Part shown: positions 1-8,091 of the stretch, in pieces
How the letters are laid out: each line of letters opens with the position of its first letter
Position numbering within the stretch: the first letter of the stretch is position 1
Source of the DNA: Streptomyces sp. LUP47B
Lineage (GTDB): Bacteria > Actinomycetota > Actinomycetes > Streptomycetales > Streptomycetaceae
DNA length: 64,000 nucleotides
Assembly: GCF_001746295.1 (NCBI RefSeq)
Contig: NZ_MJAH01000003.1
Span: 554,575 to 618,574, forward strand
Reading direction: 5' to 3'
Notes under the pieces: generated by a model
What the model was told of the DNA's origin: nothing
Database searches by the model: none
What the model saw: the letters and a program-made list of their open reading frames with translations, nothing else
Position numbers and translations under genes: made by a program

Positions 1-2
1 AC

Positions 3-395
3 CCGGGCGCCCTCGCCCCGGACGTCGCGGCGCGCTTCGAGAACGGACGCCGGGTGAGCGCGGCCGAACGGGCGGCCGGCGAGCAGGTCCTGGCCGACGC
101 GCGGAAGGCGCTGGACGCCGTACCACCGCCCGGGAGCGCCCTGCTGCTGCCCGCCACGAGCGGTCCCGCCCTCCACGCCGACGCGCCGCCCGAGGAGGTG
201 GAGGCCGTACGAGCCGCCACCCTCCGCCTGACCTGCCTCGCCTCGCTGGCAGGGCTCCCGGCGGTCGTCGCGCCCCTGCTGCGGGTGCGCTCACTGCCCG
301 TCGGACTGTGCGCGCTGGGCGCCCGGGGCACGGACCGGGCGCTACTGGACCTCGCCGCCCGCACGACCGAATCGAGGAGTCCCGCACATGCCTGA
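3..395 (+). CDS. amidase, C-terminal part (cut by window edge)
   Basis: The frame is open from the first bases of the window, so this is the last 130 codons of a longer gene. The tail matches the end of the amidase-signature family (GatA/AtzF type): a LLLPATSGPAL segment, then APPEEVEAVRAATLRLTCLA and a closing LPVGLCALGARGTDRALL stretch. The Ser-Ser-Lys catalytic core lies outside the window. Its TGA overlaps the ATG of the next gene, so the two are translationally coupled. With the two following amide hydrolases it suggests a pathway that releases ammonia from amides, ureides or related compounds. Substrate cannot be read from this fragment. Confidence 0.75.
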   Translation, partial: PGALAPDVAARFENGRRVSAAERAAGEQVLADARKALDAVPPPGSALLLPATSGPALHADAPPEEVEAVRAATLRLTCLASLAGLPAVVAPLLRVRSLPVGLCALGARGTDRALLDLAARTTESRSPAHA

Positions 396-1158
396 GCCCC
401 ACGGTCTGATCGGGCCCAACCCCCGCAACACCTGGCGGGCCGACGGCAGATCCGTCACCCTGGCCCGACCGCACCGAGACCCGCGTCCGGTCACCGTCGA
501 GGCCCTTCCGCAGACCGTGGTCGCCGACCTCGCCGCCACCGCGCTGATCGTCGTCGACATGCAGAACGACTTCTGCTCACCCGACGGCTGGCTCGCCTCC
601 ATCGGCGTGGACGTGACCCCCGCCCGTGCCCCGATCCCGGTCATAGCCGGACTGCTGCCCCCACTGCGAGCCGCCGGCGTCCCGGTCGTCTGGCTCAACT
701 GGGGCAACCGCCCCGACCGGGCCAACCTTCCCCCCGGCGTCCTGCACGTCTACGACCCGGACGGCACCGGCGGCGGCATCGGCGCCCCCCTGCCCGGCGG
801 GGCGGGCCGGGTGCTGGAGCACGGCAGCCCCTCTGCCGAGCTCGTCGACGGGCTGGAGACAGCGGAAGGAGACATCCAGGTCGCCAAGTACCGCATGAGC
901 GGCTTCCAGGACACCGAGTTGGACAGTGTGCTGCGCAACCTGCGGGTCGACACCCTGCTGTTCGCCGGCGTCAATGCCGACCAGTGCGTCCTGGCCACCC
1001 TCATGGACGCCGCGCACCTCGGCTACGACGTCCTCATGGTGGAGGACGCGGTGGCCACCACCTCGCCCGCGTACTGCATGGACGCCACGCTCTACAACGT
1101 CCGCCAGTGCTTCGGATTCACCCTCGCCTCCGAGGCCCTGCGAGAGGCCCTGAAGTGA
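388..1158 (+). CDS. isochorismatase-family cysteine hydrolase
   Basis: A 256-residue member of the isochorismatase-like hydrolase superfamily, which includes N-carbamoyl hydrolases and the ureidoacrylate hydrolase RutB. The catalytic triad is complete: Asp57 in VVDMQNDF, Lys167 in VAKYRMSGF and Cys200 in NADQCVLAT. The long N-terminal extension before the first strand resembles RutB-type enzymes. The start overlaps the amidase stop, and its own stop overlaps the next start in GTGA. The operon suggests hydrolysis of an amide or carbamoyl intermediate. The superfamily fold is clear; the substrate is inference. Confidence 0.85.
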   Translation: MPEPHGLIGPNPRNTWRADGRSVTLARPHRDPRPVTVEALPQTVVADLAATALIVVDMQNDFCSPDGWLASIGVDVTPARAPIPVIAGLLPPLRAAGVPVVWLNWGNRPDRANLPPGVLHVYDPDGTGGGIGAPLPGGAGRVLEHGSPSAELVDGLETAEGDIQVAKYRMSGFQDTELDSVLRNLRVDTLLFAGVNADQCVLATLMDAAHLGYDVLMVEDAVATTSPAYCMDATLYNVRQCFGFTLASEALREALK

Positions 1159-2222
1159 ACCTCCTCCAACCCGGACTCGGCCCCCTGGACGGGGAGCACT
1201 ACCTGCCCGCCGACCCCTCCCGGGTGCACTGGGGCCTGCTCCCCAACGCGACCGCCAAACCGGCGCTGACCGTCCGCTCGGGCGAGACCGTCACCTTCGA
1301 CACCACCAGCCACGAGGGCATCCTCGAGGACCAGGGCCGCGACCCGGCCGCCTTCTTCGGCGCGGCCGGCATCGCCGCGAACGGCCTCCTGCACGACGCC
1401 GTGGAACTGGCCGCCTCCGCACGCGAACACCTGCCGGAGATACACGGCCCGCACGTCGTCACCGGACCCGTGGCGCTGCACGGCGCACGGCCCGGCGACG
1501 TCCTGGAGGTCGAGGTACTGACCCTGCGCCGCCGCGCCTCCTACGGGGTGATCAGCAACCGGCACGGCAAGGGGGCGCTTCCCGGTGAGTACCCGCAGAC
1601 ACCTCCGGGCGAGCCGGCCAGCATCGTGGCGACCGTGGGAGACGACGGCCGGGGCCGGATCCCGGTCGGCGACGGCCGCCAACTCACCTTCCCCCTGCGC
1701 CCCTTCCTCGGCATCATGGGCGTCGCACCGGCCACCGAAGCCCCTGTCCACTCCGTACCGCCGGGCCCGCACGGCGGGAACATCGACGTCCGCCACCTCG
1801 GCACCGGCACCCGGCTCTTCCTCCCCGTCCAGATCCCCGAGGCGCTCTTCTACGTCGGCGACCCGCACTTCTCCCAGGGCGACGGCGAGGTCGCCCTCAC
1901 CGCCTTCGAGGCCCCGCTGCGCGCCACCCTCCGCCTCACCGTCCACAGCGACCCGGCCACCCGCTCGCTGGCGGCCCGCCTGCGCGCCCCCTTCGCGGAG
2001 ACGCCCACCGAGCACATCGTGCTGGGCCTCGACCACGACCTCGACGAGGCCCTGCGCAACGCCGTACGCGACGCGCTCACGCTTCTCACGGACCGGTTCG
2101 ACATCCCCGGCCCCGTCGGCCTCGCCTACCTCAGCGCGGCCGCCGACTTCCACGTGTCCCAGGTGGTCGACATGGTCAAAGGCGTCCACGGCCGCATATC
2201 CAAGGCGGACCTGGCCTACTGA
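1155..2222 (+). CDS. acetamidase/formamidase family protein
   Basis: A 355-residue acetamidase/formamidase (FmdA/AmdA family), a metal-dependent cytoplasmic hydrolase of short amides. I chose the GTG at 1155 because it overlaps the upstream stop by four bases (GTGA) and gives the family's usual N-terminus (SRVHWG, then the VRSGETVTFDT strand). The family's HGARPGDVLEVEV segment and the HGGNIDVRHL segment, which carries metal ligands, are both present. An open frame extends upstream into the hydrolase gene but is only overlap. It is third in a tightly coupled amide-degrading operon. Formamide versus acetamide preference cannot be decided. Confidence 0.88.
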   Translation: MNLLQPGLGPLDGEHYLPADPSRVHWGLLPNATAKPALTVRSGETVTFDTTSHEGILEDQGRDPAAFFGAAGIAANGLLHDAVELAASAREHLPEIHGPHVVTGPVALHGARPGDVLEVEVLTLRRRASYGVISNRHGKGALPGEYPQTPPGEPASIVATVGDDGRGRIPVGDGRQLTFPLRPFLGIMGVAPATEAPVHSVPPGPHGGNIDVRHLGTGTRLFLPVQIPEALFYVGDPHFSQGDGEVALTAFEAPLRATLRLTVHSDPATRSLAARLRAPFAETPTEHIVLGLDHDLDEALRNAVRDALTLLTDRFDIPGPVGLAYLSAAADFHVSQVVDMVKGVHGRISKADLAY

Positions 2223-2392
2223 ACCGCTGTCCGAGGGTGAACCATCCGACCGAGTCGGGGGACGGAGTGTCGATCCGCCCCGATGAACTGCCCCGATTTG
2301 CCGGGCCGGTTGCGCCGCCGGCGGGGCTGACTCGCCGAGTTGGTCGGCGCGTAAGGTCGGAGCAGTCGCTTCCGCTTCCTCGTCGCCCCAGT

Positions 2393-2641
2393 GCGGTGCG
2401 GCGGCACGTCGGGCGGGAACTTGTCGTCCATGGTCACCATGCCGCCGAAGTCGGCGCCGTCCAGGTCCCCACTGACACTGTGGTGTAGAAGGCCTCGGCC
2501 CGCTCGGGGCCCGCGTCAGCAGTTCCATCGGTCGCCTTCCGCGCGGCGGCGTCGGCGTCCGTCACCGCGAAGGACACGTTCCAGGCCACCGGCTGCGACT
2601 CCTGGTACAGCGGCGTCAGTGCCGCGACGGCCGCGTCGCCG
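2393..2641 (-). pseudogene. VOC/glyoxalase two-domain protein, internally deleted remnant
   Basis: Reading leftward, one frame gives an ALTPLYQ..QPVAWNVSFAVTDADAAARKATD stretch typical of the end of the first VOC domain of actinobacterial two-domain VOC proteins (Cfp30B type). It then runs into GPERAEAFYTTV. A frame change leads to LDGADFGGMVTMDDKFPPDVPPH, the middle of the second domain. The rest of both domains and any start are missing. This is a relic with an internal deletion and at least one frameshift. It occupies most of the 2223-2769 spacer; I see nothing else there. Confidence 0.5.
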
Positions 2642-2769
2642 AGGTGCGCGACGGTGCAGCCCCCGGCTCTCTATCCGGTCGCAGCGGAGTTCGCGTTCGG
2701 CATGGCGCCGCTCCAAGAGGGCCGTTCCGGAAACGGATGAGGAGGCACGTCGGCGAAGGGCCGCCCCGG

Positions 2770-4542
2770 TCACAGGTCGAGGATCACGTCGACGGGTGGC
2801 TGGGAGCAGCAGATGAGGATGTTGCCGTCGGCCGGGGCGTCGATGGGCTCGGGGGAGTAGTCGACCTGGCCGGACACGAGGGCGGTCTCACAGGTATGGC
2901 ACACGCCGCTGCGGCAGGACCACTGGACGGGTACGTCGCAGGCTTCGGCCAACTCCAGGAGAGTGTCGTAACCAGGGTCCCAGGAGACGGTGAGGCTGCT
3001 GCGGGCGAAGGAGACGGTGGGGCCGGTTCCTGGTCCCGGGGGTGTGGTCGGAAGGTGGGGTGCCGGAGCGTCGGTGGGCACGATGCCGGGGGTGATGGCG
3101 GACACCGAGCCGAAGGTCTCCGTATGGATGCGCGAGGGGTCCGTACCGCAGTCCACCAGCGCCTTGCTCATGTCGTCCATGAACGCCACGGGTCCGCAGA
3201 TGTAGGCGTCCGCCTCCGGCGGCAGGCCCAGACCGGCGAGTACCTCGCGGGAGAGCCGGCCGGCGCTCTGGTAGTCCTCACCGAGGCGGTCCTCGGCGCG
3301 TGGCCTGCTGTAGGTGACGTGCCGGTGGCTTGCGGGCAGTCGTGCCAGCAGGGTGCGGACCTCGTCGGCGAAGGGATGCTCGGTTCCGTCGCGCGCTCCG
3401 TGGATCCACCACACCGGGCGCGGGTCGTGTTTGTCGGCCAGGCTGTGGAGCATGGCCAGTACGGGGGTGGCGCCGACGCCTGCCGAGATCAGCACGAGCG
3501 GGGCCGGGGAGTCGCCCAGGACGAAGGTGCCTCGCGGCGCCGCCACTTCCAGGGTGTCGTGTACGGCCACGTGCTGACGCAGGTAGCCGCTGCCGACGCC
3601 GTGGGGTTCCTGTTTGACGCTGATCCGGTAGTAGGCATCGCCGGGCTTTCCGGACAGTGAGTAGCTGCGGATCACGGGAGGGCCGAGCGGGTCCGGTCGC
3701 ATACGAACGGTGACGAACTGGCCCGGCTGAGCCGGAGGGAGCGGAAGGCCGTCGGGGCTGTCGAGGCGGAGGGAGAAGATGCTGGTGCTCTCCGGGACGA
3801 CGTCGGTGACGGCGAGTGTCCGGAAGCCCGGCCAGACCGGGGGCGCGCTGCCGGCGGCGGCAGTGAGGCCGGTGTTGCCCGTGGTCTTGCCGGTGCTGTC
3901 GTAGCCGTCGAGGAGCGACTGCATGGAGGTCTTCCAGCCTGGGCTCAGGCCGGGGATGCGCAGGGCCCGCTCGAGCTGCGGACGGGGGTGGTGCGGTTTG
4001 TAGAGGAGCGCGTCGATCTCCGCCACCGTCATGCTCTCCGGGCCGGCGGCGATCTTGAAGATCTCGTTCCCCGCCTCGACGGTTCCCTCGGTGAGGACCT
4101 TCAGGTAGAAGCCGGGACGTGCGTGGGCGACGAGCAGGGCGGGCATCCGGGGTTCGTTCATCCGCAGACCCACGCGGTAGCAGGTGACGCGAGGCTGCGT
4201 CACCTCGAACACCGCGGTGCCGATGCGGTATTGGTCGCCGATGCAGACCTCGTCGTCCGGCAGACCGTCGACCGTGAAGTTCTCGCCGAACTGGCCGTAC
4301 GTGAAGTCGTCGCGCTGGAGGTGCTGCTGCCAGTGTCGATAGGAGTCCAGCTGGTACACGAGGACGGCGCGGTTGGGGCCGCCGTGCCCGTTGAGATCAC
4401 CCTGTCCGTCGCCTTCGATGTTGAGCCGCCGGACCATGAGCGGTCCGGTGGCCGGCCGCTTCCAGATGCCCGTGTGCGTGGTGCGGCCCTTCCAGGGCAC
4501 GTCCTGTGGCATTCCCACATTCACCGCGATCAGTGTCGCCAT
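2770..4542 (-). CDS. MOSC domain / ferredoxin reductase / 2Fe-2S ferredoxin fusion
   Basis: A 590-residue three-part protein. Residues about 30-170 form a MOSC domain (YiiM-like, with GDGQGDLNGHGGPNRAV and GQFGENFTVDG). Residues 235-460 are a ferredoxin-NADP reductase module with the flavin motif RSYSLSG and the nucleotide-binding SAGVGATPVLAML. The C-terminus is a plant-type ferredoxin with cluster cysteines C543-x4-C548-x2-C551 and a fourth at 578/579. The start has AGGAGATGCGCAC before ATG. Such fusions are thought to pass electrons from NAD(P)H to a molybdenum-cofactor-linked or hydroxylamine-type reduction; the actual substrate is unknown. It stands alone. Confidence 0.88.
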   Translation of the reverse strand: MATLIAVNVGMPQDVPWKGRTTHTGIWKRPATGPLMVRRLNIEGDGQGDLNGHGGPNRAVLVYQLDSYRHWQQHLQRDDFTYGQFGENFTVDGLPDDEVCIGDQYRIGTAVFEVTQPRVTCYRVGLRMNEPRMPALLVAHARPGFYLKVLTEGTVEAGNEIFKIAAGPESMTVAEIDALLYKPHHPRPQLERALRIPGLSPGWKTSMQSLLDGYDSTGKTTGNTGLTAAAGSAPPVWPGFRTLAVTDVVPESTSIFSLRLDSPDGLPLPPAQPGQFVTVRMRPDPLGPPVIRSYSLSGKPGDAYYRISVKQEPHGVGSGYLRQHVAVHDTLEVAAPRGTFVLGDSPAPLVLISAGVGATPVLAMLHSLADKHDPRPVWWIHGARDGTEHPFADEVRTLLARLPASHRHVTYSRPRAEDRLGEDYQSAGRLSREVLAGLGLPPEADAYICGPVAFMDDMSKALVDCGTDPSRIHTETFGSVSAITPGIVPTDAPAPHLPTTPPGPGTGPTVSFARSSLTVSWDPGYDTLLELAEACDVPVQWSCRSGVCHTCETALVSGQVDYSPEPIDAPADGNILICCSQPPVDVILDL

Positions 4543-5023
4543 GTGCGCATCTCCTGTCGGGTGGACACCCCCGGGCTACGCTAGTACGCCAAGTCGCGAT
4601 GGCAACTCACGCCGACGTGGCGATGCCGGATCCCTCCGGGGTACGCCCGCCCGGCCGGGTGCCGTGGATCCTTGCCTTGCCCTGTGCCTCGGTGCGGCCC
4701 GAGATATCGGCCAGGTGCAGGCCCTGTTGGTGCGCCGCGTCGAGGACGTCCTGGTCGGGACGGTCACCGCTGCGGCGGCCTGACCGCGTTTGTCCCTGGC
4801 CCCGCCCGGCGGCGCGAGGTCGTCGCTCAGGTCCGCGCGGAGATGCACGGTGCCGGCCGGTTCGACCTGATCCGCGCGCGTCCAGTAGTGACACCGCGTC
4901 AACCGGCGTGGCTCGGTGATGTGCGGGGCTCCCCGCGGGTCGTTCTGGTCGGCTGGGCATACGGCGGTCGCGGCGCGTGAACGGCCCGCGTGTTCGGAGG
5001 TCGGCTCAGGTACCCGCGGTGCG
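4543..5023. other. spacer between two minus-strand redox genes
   Basis: The Shine-Dalgarno of the MOSC fusion lies at its left end. A minus-strand open frame around 4607-4780 shows a plausible coding stretch (DQDVLDAAHQQGLHLADISGRTEAQGKA), but it has no good start and no family I recognise. It may be the end of a decayed gene. Confidence 0.3.
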
Positions 5024-6496
5024 CTAGGCGGTGCGGGCCGCGTGGCGCTGTGCGCGCAGCGTCTCCAGCAGGCGCAGCCACACCTCGCTGACGGTGGGGT
5101 AACTGGGCACGACGTGCCAGAGGGTGGACAACGGGATGCGTCCCACGATCGCCGTGGTCGCCGCGTGCACGAGTTCCGCGGTGCCCGGACCGGCGAAGGT
5201 CGCTCCCACCACCAGGTCCCGGGCGGGGTCGACGACCAGCTTGGCGCGGCCGCGGTAGTCGGGACGCAGGACATAGGTTCCGGCGAGCGCGGCGAGGTCG
5301 TATTCGACGACCTCCGGGTCAAGGCCCTGCTCACGTGCCTGCTGTTCGGTGAGGCCGGCGCTGCTGACCTCGGTGGTGGTGAAGACGACCTGGGGCACGC
5401 AGGCGTGTCCGGCCGCCGCCGACGGCAGGTCGATGAGGCCCGCGTGGCGTGCCGCGATGACTTCCCCGACGATGCGGGCCTGGTACTTGCCCATGTGGGT
5501 CAGCAGTGCGCGCCCGCACACGTCGCCGATCGCGTAGAGCCAGTCACCGGGAACCCCGCGTACCGCCTGGTGGTCGTCGACGTCGAGGTATCCGCCGGGG
5601 GACACGCCGACGGTCTCCAGGCCGATGTCGTCGGTGTTGGGCGTACGTCCGGCCGCCACGAGAATCTCGTCGGCCACGATGAGCGTGCCGTCGTCGAGGG
5701 TCGCGCTCACCTCACCGCCGTGGACCCTGCCCGTGCCCGTGTCGCGGGGGTCGGTGCGCTCGACCCGGGAGATGGTGCGCCCCGGACACACCCGGACGCC
5801 CGCTTCCCGGAGGTCCTGGCCGACGAGGCTTCCCACGAAGGGTTCGTGGCGGGGCAGAAGCTGCTCGCCACGGTGGACGACACTCACCTCGGCCCCCAGA
5901 CCGCGAAGCCAGGTGGCCGCCTCACAGGCGACCACGCCGCCGCCCAGGACGACCGCGCGCCGCGGCACCTCCTTCATGTTCGTCGCGTCCCGGGAGTCCC
6001 AGGGCAGAGCAGCCCGCAGACCGGGGATGTCCGGTCGGGCGGGGCAGGAACCGGTGTCGACGACCACGGCGTGTTCGGCCCTCAGGGTCCGCGTCCCGCC
6101 GTCGGGGAGGCGGACCTCGATCGTCCGTTCGCCGGCGAGCCTCCCGTAGCCGTGCACCACGTCGATCCCGGTCTTCAGCGCCCACGTCACCTGTGAGGTG
6201 TCGTCCAGGTCGTTGATCACACGGTCGCGCTGTTGAAGTGCACCGGCTGGATCGAGCCGCGCCGACACTCCGGGCAGGTGGGCGGCCGCCTCGACCACCT
6301 CCACGGGACGCAGAAGGGCTTTGCTGGGCATGCACGCCCAGTACGAGCACTCGCCGCCCACGAGCTGGTCCTCGACGAGCACCGAGGAAAGCCCCGAGAA
6401 CTGGCTCGCGTACTGTGCGGCGTTCTCGCCCGCCGCGGCGGCACCGAGGACGATCACATCCCAGGTCGAGCGATCCGGGTCCACGGCTGCAGTCAT
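5024..6496 (-). CDS. pyridine nucleotide-disulfide oxidoreductase
   Basis: A 490-residue flavoprotein of the class I disulfide-reductase fold (dihydrolipoamide dehydrogenase / mercuric reductase / transhydrogenase group). It has an N-terminal FAD-binding GAAAAGE, the redox-active pair Cys50-SYWA-Cys55 in GGECSYWACMPSK, a central NAD-binding GGGVVACE and the DEILVAAGRTPNT and YAIGDVCG segments. The C-terminal dimer motif reads SYPTVSE, so tyrosine sits where lipoamide dehydrogenase has its catalytic histidine. That argues against a true E3 subunit and for a quinone reductase or transhydrogenase-like role. GGAG six bases before the ATG at 6496 supports this start over longer frames. Confidence 0.85.
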   Translation of the reverse strand: MTAAVDPDRSTWDVIVLGAAAAGENAAQYASQFSGLSSVLVEDQLVGGECSYWACMPSKALLRPVEVVEAAAHLPGVSARLDPAGALQQRDRVINDLDDTSQVTWALKTGIDVVHGYGRLAGERTIEVRLPDGGTRTLRAEHAVVVDTGSCPARPDIPGLRAALPWDSRDATNMKEVPRRAVVLGGGVVACEAATWLRGLGAEVSVVHRGEQLLPRHEPFVGSLVGQDLREAGVRVCPGRTISRVERTDPRDTGTGRVHGGEVSATLDDGTLIVADEILVAAGRTPNTDDIGLETVGVSPGGYLDVDDHQAVRGVPGDWLYAIGDVCGRALLTHMGKYQARIVGEVIAARHAGLIDLPSAAAGHACVPQVVFTTTEVSSAGLTEQQAREQGLDPEVVEYDLAALAGTYVLRPDYRGRAKLVVDPARDLVVGATFAGPGTAELVHAATTAIVGRIPLSTLWHVVPSYPTVSEVWLRLLETLRAQRHAARTA

Positions 6497-6564
6497 GAGC
6501 ATCTCCGGGTGGTCCTGGCACAGGGGGAGGGGTGCGGTATTGCGGTGTCGGCGGTGGATCTTCG

Positions 6565-6597
6565 GGCGACAGGCGACAGGCGACAGGCGACAGGCGA
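6565..6597. repeat. 7-bp tandem repeat, 4.7 copies
   Basis: The unit GGCGACA is repeated head to tail four times and followed by a partial fifth copy. It lies 69 bases upstream of the flavoprotein start, inside the probable leader or promoter region of that minus-strand gene. A repeat of this type can change copy number by slippage. No other feature is visible between 6497 and 6768. Confidence 0.8.
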
Positions 6598-6768
6598 GGG
6601 ACGAGGGGCGTGGGGCGAGGGCCGAAGAGCGCAGGTCGGGTGCGCTACGAGGCTGCCCGCGCGGACGTGACGAGCCGGGCCCTGCGCGACGCCCGGAGGC
6701 GGCAGCGCTGTCCGGCGTTGCCCCGAGCGCGGCAAAGCCACGGATCCAGCGCGCGGCTGGTCCCGGAA

Positions 6769-6945
6769 TCATTCCTCGCGTTCGAACTCCGCCTGCGCCC
6801 GCTGGGCGTCCAGCTCGTCCTGGGCGCTTCGGTAGATGTCGCTGACCATCTGTTTGGCGGCCTGGCTGTCCGGGGCTCCGGAGAGGCCCTGAACGCGATC
6901 GGCCCACTCGTCCATCCCATGCGGTGTCTCCGTGTTTTTCTTCAT
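6769..6945 (-). CDS. small acidic hypothetical protein
   Basis: A 58-residue highly charged protein starting MKKNTETPHGMDEWADRV and ending in a predicted helix rich in Glu, Gln, Ala and Arg. It has no signal peptide or membrane segment. I chose the ATG at 6945 because the residues upstream of it are arginine-rich and look non-coding. The ribosome site is weak (GAGAG). I do not recognise the family; the composition suggests a soluble helical protein. Confidence 0.5.
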   Translation of the reverse strand: MKKNTETPHGMDEWADRVQGLSGAPDSQAAKQMVSDIYRSAQDELDAQRAQAEFEREE

Positions 6946-7093
6946 CTCTCGTTTGTACTCCTCCGCGCGGCCGACTGCCTTTCGTACCGGTTGCGGGGCG
7001 GTCCGGAGTCCGCAGCCGCCCGATGGGTTGGCGGTCAGCCGCCGACGGCCGGGTGTGTCCGGCCGTCGGCGGAGACGCATGCCCGCTGTTCGC

Positions 7094-7765
7094 TCAGTGA
7101 CCCAGTGCCGCCGCGTCTGCCGCCGGGGTGACGACGCGTGCCGCGCTGCGGTACGTGCAGATGCCCAGGGCCAGCAGCCAGTAGCTGAGGATGGCGCCCA
7201 TCAGGGCGGTCGTGCCCCAGCCGTTCGCCGCGTAGAAGAAGGAGGGGTCGTTGCCGAAGAACAGTGACGGCACGAAGGCCAGGCTGAGGCCGGCCAGGAC
7301 GTAGGCCGAGCGGCCGGTCCAGCGCGGCAGCAGGTGGGTGCGGATCACGGCGTGGCCGAGCGCGGTCAGGAAGAGCGCCAGCATGAGCCGGGAGATGGAG
7401 CCGTACAGGATGTAGGTCCCGCTCACGTCGATGGTCGGGTCGATCGGATGGTCGACGGCGATGACCGCGCCCGCCTCGAGACCCATGGATACGAGGGTGA
7501 TCGTGGCGTACACGAGGCCCGTGGCGAAGGCGATCGAGCCGACCCATTCATGCGCCGGGCTGACCCGCTTGACCAGCTCCCGGAAGCCCGTCACGAAGAC
7601 GATCAAGGAGGCGAGCGCGACGATTCCGATGAGGAGCCGGGACAGGACGTTGGCGTCCGGCGGCGGACCGGAGTAGAGGAAGTAAAGCGGTACCTGGACG
7701 ATGAGGGCGACCGCGGCGATGACGGCGGTAAGGCCGGTCAGGCGCCGGGCGACGGTTTCGGACAT
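7094..7765 (-). CDS. hypothetical multi-pass membrane protein
   Basis: A 223-residue protein with about six hydrophobic segments, including LTGLTAVIAAVALIVQVPLY near the start, LLIGIVALASLIVFVTGF, and a late segment around ALMGAILSYWLLALGICTY. The start at 7765 has GGGGGA seven bases upstream. No catalytic motif is visible. It resembles small actinobacterial membrane proteins annotated only as hypothetical. The 327-base spacer to its right is shared with the divergent permease gene, so both promoters must lie there. Confidence 0.7.
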   Translation of the reverse strand: MSETVARRLTGLTAVIAAVALIVQVPLYFLYSGPPPDANVLSRLLIGIVALASLIVFVTGFRELVKRVSPAHEWVGSIAFATGLVYATITLVSMGLEAGAVIAVDHPIDPTIDVSGTYILYGSISRLMLALFLTALGHAVIRTHLLPRWTGRSAYVLAGLSLAFVPSLFFGNDPSFFYAANGWGTTALMGAILSYWLLALGICTYRSAARVVTPAADAAALGH

Positions 7766-8091
7766 GAGGATCCCCCGAGCTCTCGGTGTGGCGGATTCGG
7801 AGCCGGCGGCCGCGTGTTCGTGCTCGTTCCCGCCGACAACTGAAGCCTGCCGGTCCCGGCGCCCGCAGTCCCTGGGCCTGATCACCGGAATCAGGGGTGG
7901 ACCTACCACCACCCCTGCGGTGTGCCTCGCACCGTGAGTCGATGAGCCGTGGATCCGTGGTCCGCGTACGGACGCCGCGAGACGACGAGAGTCACACGCC
8001 CGCACCGGGCCCCCTCCACTGTGTGCCAAGCGGCCCTCACATCGGGACATCTGCTGGGGATCCGCCTCAAACCCGCCCTAGGGTTCGATTC

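Noticed and set aside
1092..2528. A 478-codon minus-strand frame over the acetamidase
   Set aside because: Glycine/valine-rich shadow; overlaps a confident gene.
5024..6496. Dihydrolipoamide dehydrogenase partner of the E1 gene at 10 kb
   Set aside because: The catalytic His is Tyr and the genes are on opposite strands 3.5 kb apart.
6565..6597. CRISPR-like repeat
   Set aside because: The 7-bp unit is contiguous with no spacers, so it is a simple tandem repeat.
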